Assembly: GCA_947500035.1 (NCBI GenBank)
Contig: CANMQP010000003.1
Coordinates: forward strand, 141,077 to 205,076
DNA length: 64,000 bases
Origin: an uncultured Kiloniellaceae bacterium
GTDB lineage: Bacteria > Pseudomonadota > Alphaproteobacteria > Kiloniellales > Kiloniellaceae
Reading direction: 5' to 3'
Made by a program: the position numbers and the translations under genes. A model generated the notes under the pieces. The model had not been told where the DNA came from and made no database searches. It saw only the letters and a program-made list of their open reading frames with translations. Positions 28,494 to 37,705 of the stretch are shown piece by piece (position 1 is the first letter of the stretch; every line of letters begins with the position of its first letter).

Positions 28494-30742
28494 TGGCTCC
28501 CGACGGAAACATGACAAACGGCTTCAAGGTTGTCGGTACCCGACCAAAGCGGCCCGACGGAGTGGATAAGGTCACCGGGCGCGCGAAATTCGGCGCCGAT
28601 GCCAACGCGCCCGGCATGCTGCACGCATCCATCGTGCGCTCGCCCCACGCGCATGCGAAAATTCTGAAGATTGACACCTCAAAGGCCGAGTCGCTGAAGG
28701 GCGTGAAGGCCGTTGTGACCCGCGCAGATTTTGCCGAGGGTCTGACCGGCGAGAATTGGAATATTCTCGAAAACGTCATGGCGGGTGATACCGCGCTCTA
28801 TGACGGCCACGCCGTGGCGGCAGTTGCCGCGACCACGGCACTGGCTGCGCGGGATGCGGCCAAGTTGATCGAGGTGCGATACGAGCTGCTGCCTCATGTC
28901 ACCGACGTGGACAAGGCGATGGCGGCGGATGCGCCGGTGATCCGTTCCGGTGCCGCCGACAAGTCCGTTCCCGAGGGCATGCATCCGAACGTCGTGCGCT
29001 ATCATGAAAGCGGCCACGGCGATGTCGACAAGGGCTTTGCCGAAGCAGACCTGGTGATCGAGGAGAGCTTCAAGACCGAAGCCACCCATCAGGGTTACAT
29101 CGAGCCTCATGCCTGTCTGGCCCAGCTCGGTCCCGACGGCAAGGGCGAGGTCTGGTGCTGCACCCAGGGCCATTTCAATGTTCAGAAGGTCTGCGCGGCA
29201 CTGGTGGGCACCGAAACCAGCCAGCTTCGGGTCACGCCTTCGGAAATCGGCGGTGGCTTTGGCGGCAAGACGGTCGTCTTCATCGAGCCTGTGGCACTTG
29301 CTTTGTCGCGTAAGGCCAACCGTCCGGTCAAACTGGTGATGAGCCGCTCCGAAGTCTTCCGCGCGACGGGACCGACGGCCTCGACCTCCATGGACATCAA
29401 GATCGGTATGACCCGTGAGGGCAAGATCACCGCGGCCCAGGGTGTCTTCCGTCTGCAGGGCGGGGCTTTTCCCGGTGCACCGATGGAATTCACCGCGATG
29501 TGCGCCTTCGCACCCTACGCCTTGGAGAACGTGCATCAGATCGGGTACGACGTGATGTCGAACCGCCCGAAGCAGGCGGCCTACCGAGCGCCCGGATCTC
29601 CCATGGCCGCCTTTGCGGTCGAATCCGTCATTGACGAACTTTGTAACAAGCTTGACCTGGACCCGATCGAGGTACGCCTGAAGAACGCTTCCAAAGAGGG
29701 CACCAAAGCTTCTTACGGGCCGAAGTTCGAACGCATCGGTCTGGTGGAGACGCTTGAGGCGGCGAGAGCTCATCCGCACCTGACCGCGCCCTTAGCCGAA
29801 GGGCAGGGACGGGGCATCTCCTGCGGCTTCTGGTTTAACCACGGCGGTGAGACGGCTGTTTCGCTTGCACTGTCCGAGGACGGCACCGTCGCCATTTCGG
29901 TCGGCACGCCGGATATCGGTGGCTCAAGGGCGTCCATGGGCCAGATGGCGGCCGAGGAACTGGGTATTCCTTACGAAAACATCCGCACCACCGTCGCCGA
30001 CACTGCGACACTCGGCTACAACGAGATCAGTCACGGGTCCCGTGTGACCTATGCCAGTGGTCTCGCCACCATCAAGGCTGCCCGTGACGCCGTGAAGAAA
30101 CTCTGCGCCCGTGCAGCGGCAAAATGGGGTATCGATGAGGAAGCGGTGGTCTGGGAAGACGGCTGCGCCAAACCCTCGGGTCCCAATGCCGGCGAGTTCG
30201 AGCCTCTACCTCTGGCGAAAATCGCCCGCAGCATGGGCCGCACCGGCGGACCCATCGTCGGCCATTACGAGGCGACGCCGGAAGGTGCGGGCGTCAGCTT
30301 TGCCACACATATCGTCGATGCCGAAGTTGACAAAGAGACCGGCCAGACCAAGGTCGTGCGCTACACGGTCGTCCAGGATGCCGGTAAGGCCATTCACCCG
30401 ACATATGTGGAAGGCCAGTTTCAGGGCGGCGCGGCGCAAGGCATCGGCTGGGCGCTGAACGAAGAGTACATCTACGGCGAGGATGGACGCCTGCAGAATT
30501 CAGGCTTCCTGGACTACCGGATTCCAGTGGCCTCCGATTTGCCAATGATCGACACAGTCATTGTCGAGGTGCCGAATCCCGGCCATCCTTACGGTGTGCG
30601 CGGTGTTGGCGAGACGTCGATCTGTCCGCCTTTGGCGGCGATTGCCAATGCGGTCTCGAATGCCGCCGGGGTTCGCCTGACGGAACTGCCCATGTCGCCA
30701 CCCCGCATCCTGAAGGCGCTGAACGATCAGGCCCATGGTTGA
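28493..30742 (+). CDS. Molybdenum hydroxylase, molybdopterin-binding large subunit
   Basis: This 749-residue catalytic subunit of the xanthine dehydrogenase family has the N-terminal RPDGVDKVTGRAKFGAD, the cofactor loop GGGFGGKT, the active-site loop QAAYRAPGSPM and the catalytic Glu in VRGVGETSICPP. The active-site loop is AYRAPGS, not the AYRCSFR of form-I CO dehydrogenase, so it should not be called a CO dehydrogenase. The substrate is probably an N-heterocycle or aldehyde, but it cannot be read from the sequence. Confidence 0.93.
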   Translation: MAPDGNMTNGFKVVGTRPKRPDGVDKVTGRAKFGADANAPGMLHASIVRSPHAHAKILKIDTSKAESLKGVKAVVTRADFAEGLTGENWNILENVMAGDTALYDGHAVAAVAATTALAARDAAKLIEVRYELLPHVTDVDKAMAADAPVIRSGAADKSVPEGMHPNVVRYHESGHGDVDKGFAEADLVIEESFKTEATHQGYIEPHACLAQLGPDGKGEVWCCTQGHFNVQKVCAALVGTETSQLRVTPSEIGGGFGGKTVVFIEPVALALSRKANRPVKLVMSRSEVFRATGPTASTSMDIKIGMTREGKITAAQGVFRLQGGAFPGAPMEFTAMCAFAPYALENVHQIGYDVMSNRPKQAAYRAPGSPMAAFAVESVIDELCNKLDLDPIEVRLKNASKEGTKASYGPKFERIGLVETLEAARAHPHLTAPLAEGQGRGISCGFWFNHGGETAVSLALSEDGTVAISVGTPDIGGSRASMGQMAAEELGIPYENIRTTVADTATLGYNEISHGSRVTYASGLATIKAARDAVKKLCARAAAKWGIDEEAVVWEDGCAKPSGPNAGEFEPLPLAKIARSMGRTGGPIVGHYEATPEGAGVSFATHIVDAEVDKETGQTKVVRYTVVQDAGKAIHPTYVEGQFQGGAAQGIGWALNEEYIYGEDGRLQNSGFLDYRIPVASDLPMIDTVIVEVPNPGHPYGVRGVGETSICPPLAAIANAVSNAAGVRLTELPMSPPRILKALNDQAHG

Positions 30743-30980
30743 AGTCCATCTCTGGTCGGGCCTGAAGGCCTACACCGGCGGTGCGGAAAAGGTCGAGGTC
30801 GAGGCCAGGAACGTGGGTGAACTCCTGCGCGGCCTCGTCCGGGCCTACCCCGATCTGGAGCCGACCATCGAGGCCGGCGTCTCGGTGGCGGTGGACGGAC
30901 GGATCATCGCCAGCAGTCTGACGGAACCCGTTTCGCCCGAAAACGAGATCTACCTGATCCAACGCTTGAAGGGAGGGTGA
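30735..30980 (+). CDS. MoaD/ThiS-like small protein coupled to the molybdenum hydroxylase
   Basis: The 81-residue beta-grasp protein has the MoaD-like run VEVHLWSGLKAY, an acidic middle and the C-terminal LIQRLKGG. The Gly-Gly tail is the site adenylated and thiocarboxylated in sulfur carriers. It overlaps the large subunit by 8 bases. Housekeeping MoaD normally sits with moa genes, so a copy fused into this operon may serve sulfuration or maturation of this enzyme's cofactor. That role is inferred. Confidence 0.8.
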   Translation: MVEVHLWSGLKAYTGGAEKVEVEARNVGELLRGLVRAYPDLEPTIEAGVSVAVDGRIIASSLTEPVSPENEIYLIQRLKGG

Positions 30981-31004
30981 GGCATCTCGGTGGATCTCGC
31001 AGGG

Positions 31005-31925
31005 CTAGCGTAAAACAGTCACCTCCGGCACGCCCTCCGAGATAATCTCCCGGATCAGCTCCGCCAGAGCCTGGAACTCATCCTGCCGCGCCGAGTGCCG
31101 GCGCCAAACCATTCCGATCATGCGGAAGGGGCGGCGCGTGCGCAGATGCCGGGCGACAACCTGATCGTCGTTGGAGACTTCGGAGCGCACGTACAAGGCC
31201 GGCAGCAGCGATAATCCCATGCCCATACCGACCATCTGGCGCAAGGTGTCGAGGCTGGTGCCTTCATAATCGAGGGCAAGTTTAGCGCCATACTGCGCGC
31301 AGAGTTCGTGGACCTGGTCGTGCAGCCGGTGGCCACGTTCCAAAGTCAGGACCGTCTCGTCTTTCAGGTCGGTCTGCTCGACCTGCTGTTTTTTGGCCAG
31401 TCGGTGATCTGTCGGCGCGACCACCAGGAGCGATTCCCGGAACAGACGCGTATGGGCGATGTCGCTTCCCGTGACCGGAAGCGGGAAGAGCAGCAAATCG
31501 TAACTGCCATCATCGAGACCACCCAGCAGCGCCTGCGGCAGTCCTTCGCGCACGTAAAACTTCAGATCGGGAAAACGCCGGTGAAGCTCTGGCAGAATGT
31601 GCGGCAGAAGATAAGGGCCAAGCGAGGGAAGGACGCCAAGACGAATGGTGCCGCCCATCAGGTTTTGTTCGTGTTTCGCGACCTCCACGATTTCCTGAAC
31701 GTCACGCAGAACGCCTTTGGCGCGACCCGCGATCTCAGTGCCGATCGGCGTGAGGATCACTCGTGCCCGGCTGCGTTCGACAAGCTGGACACCCAGTTTT
31801 TCCTCGAGTTCGCGGAGCTGGCCGCTAAGGGTCGGCTGGGTCACATGGGTGAGTTCAGCCGCACGCCTAAAGTGAAGCGTCTCAGCAACCGCAACCAGGT
31901 AGCGGAGCTGTTGCAAGGTTGGCAC
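31005..31925 (-). CDS. OxyR-like LysR regulator lacking the peroxidatic cysteine
   Basis: The 306-residue LysR protein most resembles OxyR (TLQQLRYLVAVAETLHFRRAA, TQPTLSGQLRELEEKLG). In OxyR the peroxide-sensing pair is Cys199 (GHCLRDQ) and Cys208. Here the equivalent stretch is GHRLHDQVHELCAQYG, so the first Cys is Arg200 and only Cys209 remains. It therefore cannot form the OxyR disulfide and must sense something else. The start is a GTG. It is divergent from a universal stress protein gene and convergent with the MoaD-like gene. Confidence 0.87.
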   Translation of the reverse strand: MPTLQQLRYLVAVAETLHFRRAAELTHVTQPTLSGQLRELEEKLGVQLVERSRARVILTPIGTEIAGRAKGVLRDVQEIVEVAKHEQNLMGGTIRLGVLPSLGPYLLPHILPELHRRFPDLKFYVREGLPQALLGGLDDGSYDLLLFPLPVTGSDIAHTRLFRESLLVVAPTDHRLAKKQQVEQTDLKDETVLTLERGHRLHDQVHELCAQYGAKLALDYEGTSLDTLRQMVGMGMGLSLLPALYVRSEVSNDDQVVARHLRTRRPFRMIGMVWRRHSARQDEFQALAELIREIISEGVPEVTVLR

Positions 31926-31958
31926 CTGTCGAAATCCTCCCCGTCAGGATATCTTTGA

Positions 31959-31990
31959 AAGTTAAAAACTATCGAAAGTTCCTTTAACTT
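31959..31990. promoter_or_regulatory. Inverted repeat between OxyR-like gene and universal stress gene
   Basis: AAGTTAAA (31959-31966) and TTTAACTT (31983-31990) are perfectly complementary with a 16-base spacer, in the divergent gap of about 175 bases. A second GAAAGTT lies inside the spacer. This is a plausible LysR-family operator. Confidence 0.45.
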
Positions 31991-32100
31991 CGATTGGAGC
32001 AATCAATTTTTCAAGCCCAATTTTAAATGACGTGCATCTCCACGCCATCCGCGTGTCCTTGCCTCGAACGAAGAACAAAGCGCTAGGGAGCTGGTTTGCT

Positions 32101-33060
32101 ATGAAAAGATTTACGAACATTCTTTTGGTTTGTGACGAGGGTAGCCTCCATGAGTCGCTGATCGAGCGAGCGGTCTGGCTGGCAAAGGCAAATGGAGCCC
32201 GAATTACCCTGGTGGATGTGGTGGAATCAGCGCCTGGCGAGCTCGCAAGCCTGTTTAGCAGCTTTTCGGGCGCCGGTGCTCAGGATGTCGAGCATGAGGT
32301 GATTGAATTCCACCGCGCGCGGCTGGCCGACATTGCAGAACCTATCAAGGCCGAGGGCATCCAAACCGCAGAAGTGGTCTTACAGGGCAATCCCTTTATC
32401 GAGATCATTCGCAAGGTTTTGCGCGATGAACACGACTTGGTCATGAAAGGCGCCGCCGGTGCGTCTGAGGGGCGATCTCTCTTCTTCGCGAGTACAGATA
32501 TGCACGTACTGAGGAAATGTCCTTGTCCGGTCTGGATTATGAAGAATAGCCCTGACAGGCGGAACGCCCGCATCCTTGCAGCCGTCGATCCGGATCCTGC
32601 CAACGAACAGAAGGTCGGGCTCAACACTTTGGTCATGGAGCTCGCGACATCCTTGACCGAGATTGACAAGAGCGAGCTGCATATCATGAATACCTGGCGG
32701 CTTGAAGAAGAAGCTGCCTTGCGCAACAGCGCCTTCGCCAAAGTGCCAAAGGCCCGGATCGACAAGTTGGTAGAAGAACAAGAGCAGAAGTGCCAGCAAA
32801 ACCTGTCGCAACTGCTTTTCCGCTACCCAGACGCACCCGGGAAGCATGAAGTCCATCTTGAAAAAGGGGCTGCGCGGGAAATCATTCCCGAATTTGCCGA
32901 GCAGAATAAGGTCGATTTGATCGTGATGGGAACAGTGGGGCGGACCGGCGTGAGTGGCCTCATTATCGGCAACACCGCGGAAGCGATACTGAACCAGGTG
33001 GAGTGTTCCGTGTTGGCGGTGAAACCACCCGGTTTCGAAACACCCGTGAAGCTGCACTGA
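32101..33060 (+). CDS. Tandem universal stress protein
   Basis: The 319-residue product contains two UspA domains. The first (about 1-145) starts RFTNILLVCDEGSLHESLIERA and the second (about 150-310) has ILAAVDPDPANEQ. The second ends with the nucleotide-binding motif VDLIVMGTVGRTGVSGLIIGNTAE, near the G-2x-G-9x-G(S/T) pattern of ATP-binding Usp proteins. The ATG at 32101 follows a run of non-conserved codons. Co-regulation with the divergent OxyR-like gene is likely. Confidence 0.88.
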   Translation: MKRFTNILLVCDEGSLHESLIERAVWLAKANGARITLVDVVESAPGELASLFSSFSGAGAQDVEHEVIEFHRARLADIAEPIKAEGIQTAEVVLQGNPFIEIIRKVLRDEHDLVMKGAAGASEGRSLFFASTDMHVLRKCPCPVWIMKNSPDRRNARILAAVDPDPANEQKVGLNTLVMELATSLTEIDKSELHIMNTWRLEEEAALRNSAFAKVPKARIDKLVEEQEQKCQQNLSQLLFRYPDAPGKHEVHLEKGAAREIIPEFAEQNKVDLIVMGTVGRTGVSGLIIGNTAEAILNQVECSVLAVKPPGFETPVKLH

Positions 33061-33387
33061 CTTGAGAGTTCGACGTTCCCGACAGCCTCGAAGATGAAAT
33101 TATTGACTCTGGCAGGAGGGTAGGAGTGGCGCGGTGCCATAGCATCGTGCCCCTGGAGTGCTAAGGAGACCGAAGCGACACTTCCCAAGACTCACGGTCT
33201 TGTCGTCATAAAGGCTACCGTAATTAATGACTTCTCAATTAAGAACTAAAGCGGAGTAAGGTTTGGTTGAGTGCCGGATAACTGCGGAGGCGGCTGACTT
33301 TTCTGAGGTGGAGAGCGCCTATCCGTGGAGGCCTGCGCCCGGCGCGATCGAAGGATCGGGCCGGGCGTTAGCTTAGTGCGCCCTCAC
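33061..33387. other. Region without recognisable genes
   Basis: About 330 bases between the universal stress gene and a small minus-strand frame. No convincing gene, RNA or repeat was seen. Confidence 0.5.
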
Positions 33388-33582
33388 TCACGCTGTTGCC
33401 ATTTGTCCCAACCGCGATTTACTGCGCAGTTTGCGCCAGAGGATCTGCGCGACGTGGGCTTCGGCCGAGTCACATCCGTATCGGGCGATACAATCGTGAT
33501 AGTCATTTTTGGCATGCTGGAGGGCTGCGGCGTGGTCTCCCCGGTAAGGTTGCCGGTTCAATGCGTTAGGTATCTTGGTCAT
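33388..33582 (-). CDS. Small hypothetical protein
   Basis: This 64-residue frame has coding-like composition (MTKIPNALNRQPYRGDH, then ARYGCDSAEAHVAQILWRKLR) and no close relative that I recognise. The ribosome site is weak (AAGGATG about 14 bases upstream). Its flanks are gene-poor. It may be a real small protein, but a chance frame cannot be excluded. Confidence 0.42.
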   Translation of the reverse strand: MTKIPNALNRQPYRGDHAAALQHAKNDYHDCIARYGCDSAEAHVAQILWRKLRSKSRLGQMATA

Positions 33583-34136
33583 CCGCTTCTTTCATCCTTT
33601 CAGCTGCGTCTTTCCGATCAGGGCAAAACTTCAGCTCCCTCTCTTCATGAACTTGGGGGCTATTTTGGATTGGTCCAATCGATCAGAAGGCATTCTTTAA
33701 TCGGAAGAAATGATAAGTTGCCGTCGCTTGTGCCAAATTTAGTAATTCGGCCAGTGCGTTAGCCAACTGCGCAGTCACACAGGAAAGGCAAGCCCATCGC
33801 GAAGCTAGTTTTGATTGATAAAAACTATCAAATTGATAAGCGACAACGAATGGAACGATCAAAAAGCGCGGCTATATCTTTCTGTACTCCATGCGGTCCT
33901 GCGCGGAGACCTGAAGGAAAGGAGGAAAATGTGAACAGGCGTTTTTCCAGCACCGCCGAAAGGGGTTTTTCGGCAGTAATGGCCCATGGCGGACAAGACG
34001 GCCAGTATGGGCAGCTTTATCTCGGGTTGCTGTGTCTGTCAGCCACGACCCGTTAATCGTGGAAGTCCTCAAACGATAAACTCCGTAAAGGTTCGGACTC
34101 CGGGCCTGCTCCTCTGACCTCCAGGGAAAACAGAAC
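33583..34136. other. Region with a palindrome but no recognisable gene
   Basis: About 550 bases without a supported gene. One perfect hairpin (GCCGAAA/TTTCGGC, 33955-33974, 6-base loop) stands alone without a T-run on either strand. Bases 33690-33850 are AT-rich and may include promoters. Confidence 0.45.
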
Positions 34137-34382
34137 ATGCCAATCGACTACAGCTACGCTGCACTCATGAATAAGCATAACGCGATTGACGAGCAGATTT
34201 CACGCGAGATGAAGCGGCCACTTCCGAACACACTTAATATCCAGCGCCTGAAGCGTCAGAAGCTATTACTCAAGGATCAAATTGAGTCATGGAAAAGGCT
34301 TATTCTGGCTGTTCGGGCGCCGGTGGGAGAGTCGTCCGGCGGAGTTGGCGCACAGGAATTTGCGGCCGCCCGTCAAGCTTGA
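34137..34382 (+). CDS. YdcH-like (DUF465) small protein
   Basis: The 81-residue helical protein has the family pattern NKHNAIDEQISREMKRP followed by LKRQKLLLKDQIESW, as in DUF465/YdcH proteins. Their function is poorly known. It stands alone, with its own intrinsic terminator about 36 bases downstream of the stop. Confidence 0.75.
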   Translation: MPIDYSYAALMNKHNAIDEQISREMKRPLPNTLNIQRLKRQKLLLKDQIESWKRLILAVRAPVGESSGGVGAQEFAAARQA

Positions 34383-34418
34383 TCAACGTAGTTTTCGCCC
34401 TAGTTCATGCAGGAAACC

Positions 34419-34449
34419 ACGTCCCCATCGCTTGCGGTGGGGACGTTTT
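34419..34449 (+). terminator. Intrinsic terminator after the YdcH-like gene
   Basis: ACGTCCCCA (34419-34427) pairs with TGGGGACGT (34438-34446). The stem extends inward through a T-G wobble and CG/CG pairs to a 4-base loop, and TTTT follows. This is a classical rho-independent terminator. Confidence 0.8.
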
Positions 34450-34569
34450 GCGAACAAATAGCGACTTCGTGTTTTGCGTTCTGAGCGACGCATAGGCATT
34501 TGTAAAATATTAATATTGGGTACAGAGTACCCGGGCAGTTTATGGTCCTAAGGTTTTTGTTGTGGGGAA

Positions 34570-36888
34570 GTGAACCTTCGTATGGATGACTCCGATCCGC
34601 GCGTCGAGTCGGGAGATGCGCAAAAAGTGACGGCGAAGGTGAAGTCAGAAAGTAGCATCGGCATCGGTTGGATCGCTGCGCTGCCGCCTCTTCTGCTTGC
34701 TCTTGTGTTTGCCACCGGTCTGCCCGCGATTGCCGACGGTGAAACACTCCGGTTTGTCTACGAGTGGGTCCCAAGCGCCGGCATCAATCTCACATTCCTT
34801 GTTGATGGTCTTAGTCTTACCTTTGCACTCTTGATTGCCGGGATTGGTGCGGTTGTGGCGCTCTTCTCGAGTGTCACTTTGGCCGGCCATGTCCACTATT
34901 GGCGTTTCGTCTTCTATCTGCTGTTCTTCATGTTCGCCATGCTCGGGCTGGTTCTGGCGGACAACCTGATCACGCTCTTTGTCTTCTGGGAGCTGACATC
35001 TGTCGCTTCCTATCTCCTGATCGGCTTCAATCACTCCACTGCCAAGGCCCGCAGGTCAGCGCTGCAGGCCCTTCTGGTGACCGGGGGTGGTGGGCTCGCA
35101 TTGCTCGCAGGGTTTATCCTGCTGGGCAGCGCGGCGGGCACGTACGAGCTGTCCGAAATCATGACAATGGGTGACGCGATCCGCGATCACGCGCTTTATC
35201 TGCCGATCTTTTTCCTGATCCTGGCGGGTGCCTTCACCAAGTCAGCTCAAGTGCCTTTCCACTTCTGGCTGCCCAACGCCATGGCGGCGCCGACACCGGT
35301 GAGCGCCTATCTTCATTCCGCAACCATGGTCAAGGGCGGCATCTACTTATTGGCGCGCGTACATCCGGCCCTGAGCGGCACCGAGATCTGGCTCTGGACG
35401 CTTACGCTCTTTGGCGCTGTGACCGCGGTTTTTGCCTCGGTGTTAGCCTTGCGCCAGACCGACCTGAAGTTGGCGCTGGCCTACACGACGCTTATGGCGC
35501 TGGGGACTCTGACCATGTTCCTTGGATCGGGGGCCACCATTGCGATTGCAGCGGCGGTCACTTTCCTGATCGTGCATTCCTTCTACAAGGCGGCCTTGTT
35601 CCTGATCGTGGGCATTATCGACTACCGTACCGGCACGCGCGAAACCGCGGAGCTCGGCGGTCTCGCCAAGGCCATGCCGTTGACTGCCGCCGCCGCCGCC
35701 GCCGCTGCGCTTTCAATGGCGGGTTTCCCGCCCTTCCTTGGTTTCATCGGTAAGGAGTTAAAGTACGAGGGTGCTCTTGCCGTCGCATCCGAGCCGCTTT
35801 TCGTGGCCACTGCCGCAGTACTCGCCAACGCCCTGATGGTCGCGATCGCCGGTGTTGTCGCATTGAAGCCGTTTTATGGCCGGCGATTGGAGACCCCGAA
35901 ATCGCCACATGAAGCGCCGCTCTTCATGTGGATCGGCCCGCTCGGACTTGCCGTGCTTGGCCTGGTCTTCGGTCTGATGCCAGGATTGATCAGTGCGAGC
36001 CTCGTGCAGCCTGCCGTAACGGCGATTGCGGGTCAGCCGGAAGAGGTCAAGCTCGCACTCTGGCATGGTCTGAACCTGCCGCTGCTGCTGAGCGTCGTGA
36101 CCTTCGTTCTTGGCATCGCCTTCTACCTTGGCCACCAAAAACTCCGTGGATTTCTGGTCCGGGTTGAACAGAGACTTCCGGCAACGGCAGACCAGATGTG
36201 GGACCGTTTTCTGGATGGGCTTAAGGTTTTGGCTGCCTGGCAGACCCGGATACTGCAAGGCGGGATTCTGCGCCGCTACCTTTTTGTTGTTTTTGCGACG
36301 ACGGCGCTCGCTGGCGTTGTGACGCTCTATGTCACGGATGCCGCGCGCTGGCCCGATGCTTTACCCGACTTCTCAATCAAACACCTGCTGGTCGTGGGAT
36401 TGATTGCCGGCGGCGCCATTATGACGGTCTTTGCAGGTTCTCGGCTTGCCGCCATCTGCGCCCTGGGCGTGGTGGGTATGGGGGTTGCGCTTATTTTTGT
36501 GATCTTTGGTGCGCCGGATGTCGCCATCACCCAGCTTTTGGTCGAGACGCTGGTGGTCATATTGGTCGCCGTGGTGATGCTTCGTTTGCCCAGCCTGGAG
36601 CGGGATCCCATGAAGGGCGCGCGGATTTTCGACGCCATTCTGGCTCTGGTGGTTGGCGGCGTGGTCACCGTCATTCTGCTCTCGGTGCTCGATACGCCGC
36701 TCGACCGCACGGTCACGGCATATTTCGAAGAGAAGAGTATGCCCGAGGCCTTCGGACGTAACATTGTGAACGTTATACTCGTCGATTTCCGGGCGTTGGA
36801 TACCTTTGGAGAGATTGCTGTCGTCGTGGTTGCCGCTCTGGGCGCTTACGTTTTGATCAAGGGCACGAAAAAGGCGAAGCAGCAATGA
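34570..36888 (+). CDS. mrpA: Mrp Na+/H+ antiporter subunit A
   Basis: MrpA is the largest membrane subunit of the multi-gene cation/proton antiporter and is related to complex I NuoL. The 772-residue product has [19 protein letters not shown] and [38 protein letters not shown] NuoL features. Its C-terminal part holds the MrpB-like (DUF4040) and MbhE-like helices ([21 protein letters not shown]). The start is a GTG, with an in-frame ATG 12 bases later as alternative. It is first of seven overlapping genes in the standard order A-G. Confidence 0.94.
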   Translation: MNLRMDDSDPRVESGDAQKVTAKVKSESSIGIGWIAALPPLLLALVFATGLPAIADGETLRFVYEWVPSAGINLTFLVDGLSLTFALLIAGIGAVVALFSSVTLAGHVHYWRFVFYLLFFMFAMLGLVLADNLITLFVFWELTSVASYLLIGFNHSTAKARRSALQALLVTGGGGLALLAGFILLGSAAGTYELSEIMTMGDAIRDHALYLPIFFLILAGAFTKSAQVPFHFWLPNAMAAPTPVSAYLHSATMVKGGIYLLARVHPALSGTEIWLWTLTLFGAVTAVFASVLALRQTDLKLALAYTTLMALGTLTMFLGSGATIAIAAAVTFLIVHSFYKAALFLIVGIIDYRTGTRETAELGGLAKAMPLTAAAAAAAALSMAGFPPFLGFIGKELKYEGALAVASEPLFVATAAVLANALMVAIAGVVALKPFYGRRLETPKSPHEAPLFMWIGPLGLAVLGLVFGLMPGLISASLVQPAVTAIAGQPEEVKLALWHGLNLPLLLSVVTFVLGIAFYLGHQKLRGFLVRVEQRLPATADQMWDRFLDGLKVLAAWQTRILQGGILRRYLFVVFATTALAGVVTLYVTDAARWPDALPDFSIKHLLVVGLIAGGAIMTVFAGSRLAAICALGVVGMGVALIFVIFGAPDVAITQLLVETLVVILVAVVMLRLPSLERDPMKGARIFDAILALVVGGVVTVILLSVLDTPLDRTVTAYFEEKSMPEAFGRNIVNVILVDFRALDTFGEIAVVVVAALGAYVLIKGTKKAKQQ

Positions 36889-37304
36889 ATTCTCTTATCC
36901 TGAGTGCCGCAACAAGAATCCTGGTGGCCTTGATGCTCGTGTTCTCCGTCTACATGCTGCTGCGTGGCCACAACGAGCCCGGCGGCGGCTTCATCGGCGG
37001 ACTGCTCGCCACGATCGGGATTGTGCTCTACGCCATTGCCCATGGCAGCGCGGCGGCCCGCAAGGCCTTGCGGTTGGATCCACTGACCATCGCCATGGGC
37101 GGATTGGGGATTGCGCTGCTTGCCGGTGTTCTTGCTGTTCTTTTCGGGGATCCCTTTTTCTCTGGCCAGTGGTCATTTCCCTTTGCTGAGGGCGGTGACA
37201 AGGGCTTCCCGATCAGTACGGTGCTGCTGTTTGACATCGGTGTTTATCTCGTCGTGGTCGGCGCTGTGCTGGCGATTGTGCTGGGCCTGGAAGAGGAGGT
37301 CTGA
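36885..37304 (+). CDS. mrpB: Mrp antiporter subunit B
   Basis: The 139-residue product has about four membrane helices and the MnhB signature [15 protein letters not shown] near residue 30. It overlaps mrpA by 4 bases and precedes mrpC by 2. It forms part of the membrane arm of the antiporter. Confidence 0.93.
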   Translation: MNSLILSAATRILVALMLVFSVYMLLRGHNEPGGGFIGGLLATIGIVLYAIAHGSAAARKALRLDPLTIAMGGLGIALLAGVLAVLFGDPFFSGQWSFPFAEGGDKGFPISTVLLFDIGVYLVVVGAVLAIVLGLEEEV

Positions 37305-37306
37305 CC

Positions 37307-37705
37307 GTGGAAGTCTTGTTGGCTCTTCTCATCGGCATTCTGGTCACGGCCAGCGTTTATCTGATGCTTGCGCGAAATGTCATGCGCTTTCTCTTTGGCT
37401 TGGTGCTTCTGAGTAACGCGGCCAATCTGACGATCTTCGTCGCCGGACGTCTCACTCCGGAGTCCCCGGCCTTGGTGCCCGCCGGCATGCTTACACCGCA
37501 GGGCCTGGTCGCCAACGCCCTTCCGCAGGCACTGGTGCTGACGGCAATCGTAATTGGTTTTGGTCTCTTCGCTTTTGCGCTGGTGCTTGTCTACCGTGGC
37601 TACGACGCCCTCGGTACGCTTGATACGGACGCCATGCGGCACGCGGAGCCCATTGAGGACAATGAGCCAACAGCAAAAGGCAAGCTGGAGGGAACCAGCC
37701 TGTGA
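37307..37705 (+). CDS. mrpC: Mrp antiporter subunit C (NuoK-like)
   Basis: The 132-residue, three-helix protein is related to NuoK, with [17 protein letters not shown] and [18 protein letters not shown]. It starts at a GTG. A hydrophilic tail of about 25 residues follows the last helix. It overlaps mrpD by 4 bases. Confidence 0.93.
   Translation: MEVLLALLIGILVTASVYLMLARNVMRFLFGLVLLSNAANLTIFVAGRLTPESPALVPAGMLTPQGLVANALPQALVLTAIVIGFGLFAFALVLVYRGYDALGTLDTDAMRHAEPIEDNEPTAKGKLEGTSL

Noticed and set aside
28493..30742. Annotation as aerobic CO dehydrogenase
   Set aside because: The form-I active-site loop AYRCSFR is absent; the loop is AYRAPGS, so only the broad molybdenum hydroxylase family is supported.
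33811..34056. Possible 81-codon gene
   Set aside because: Low-complexity, mixed composition without conserved pattern, and it spans a hairpin; probably not coding.
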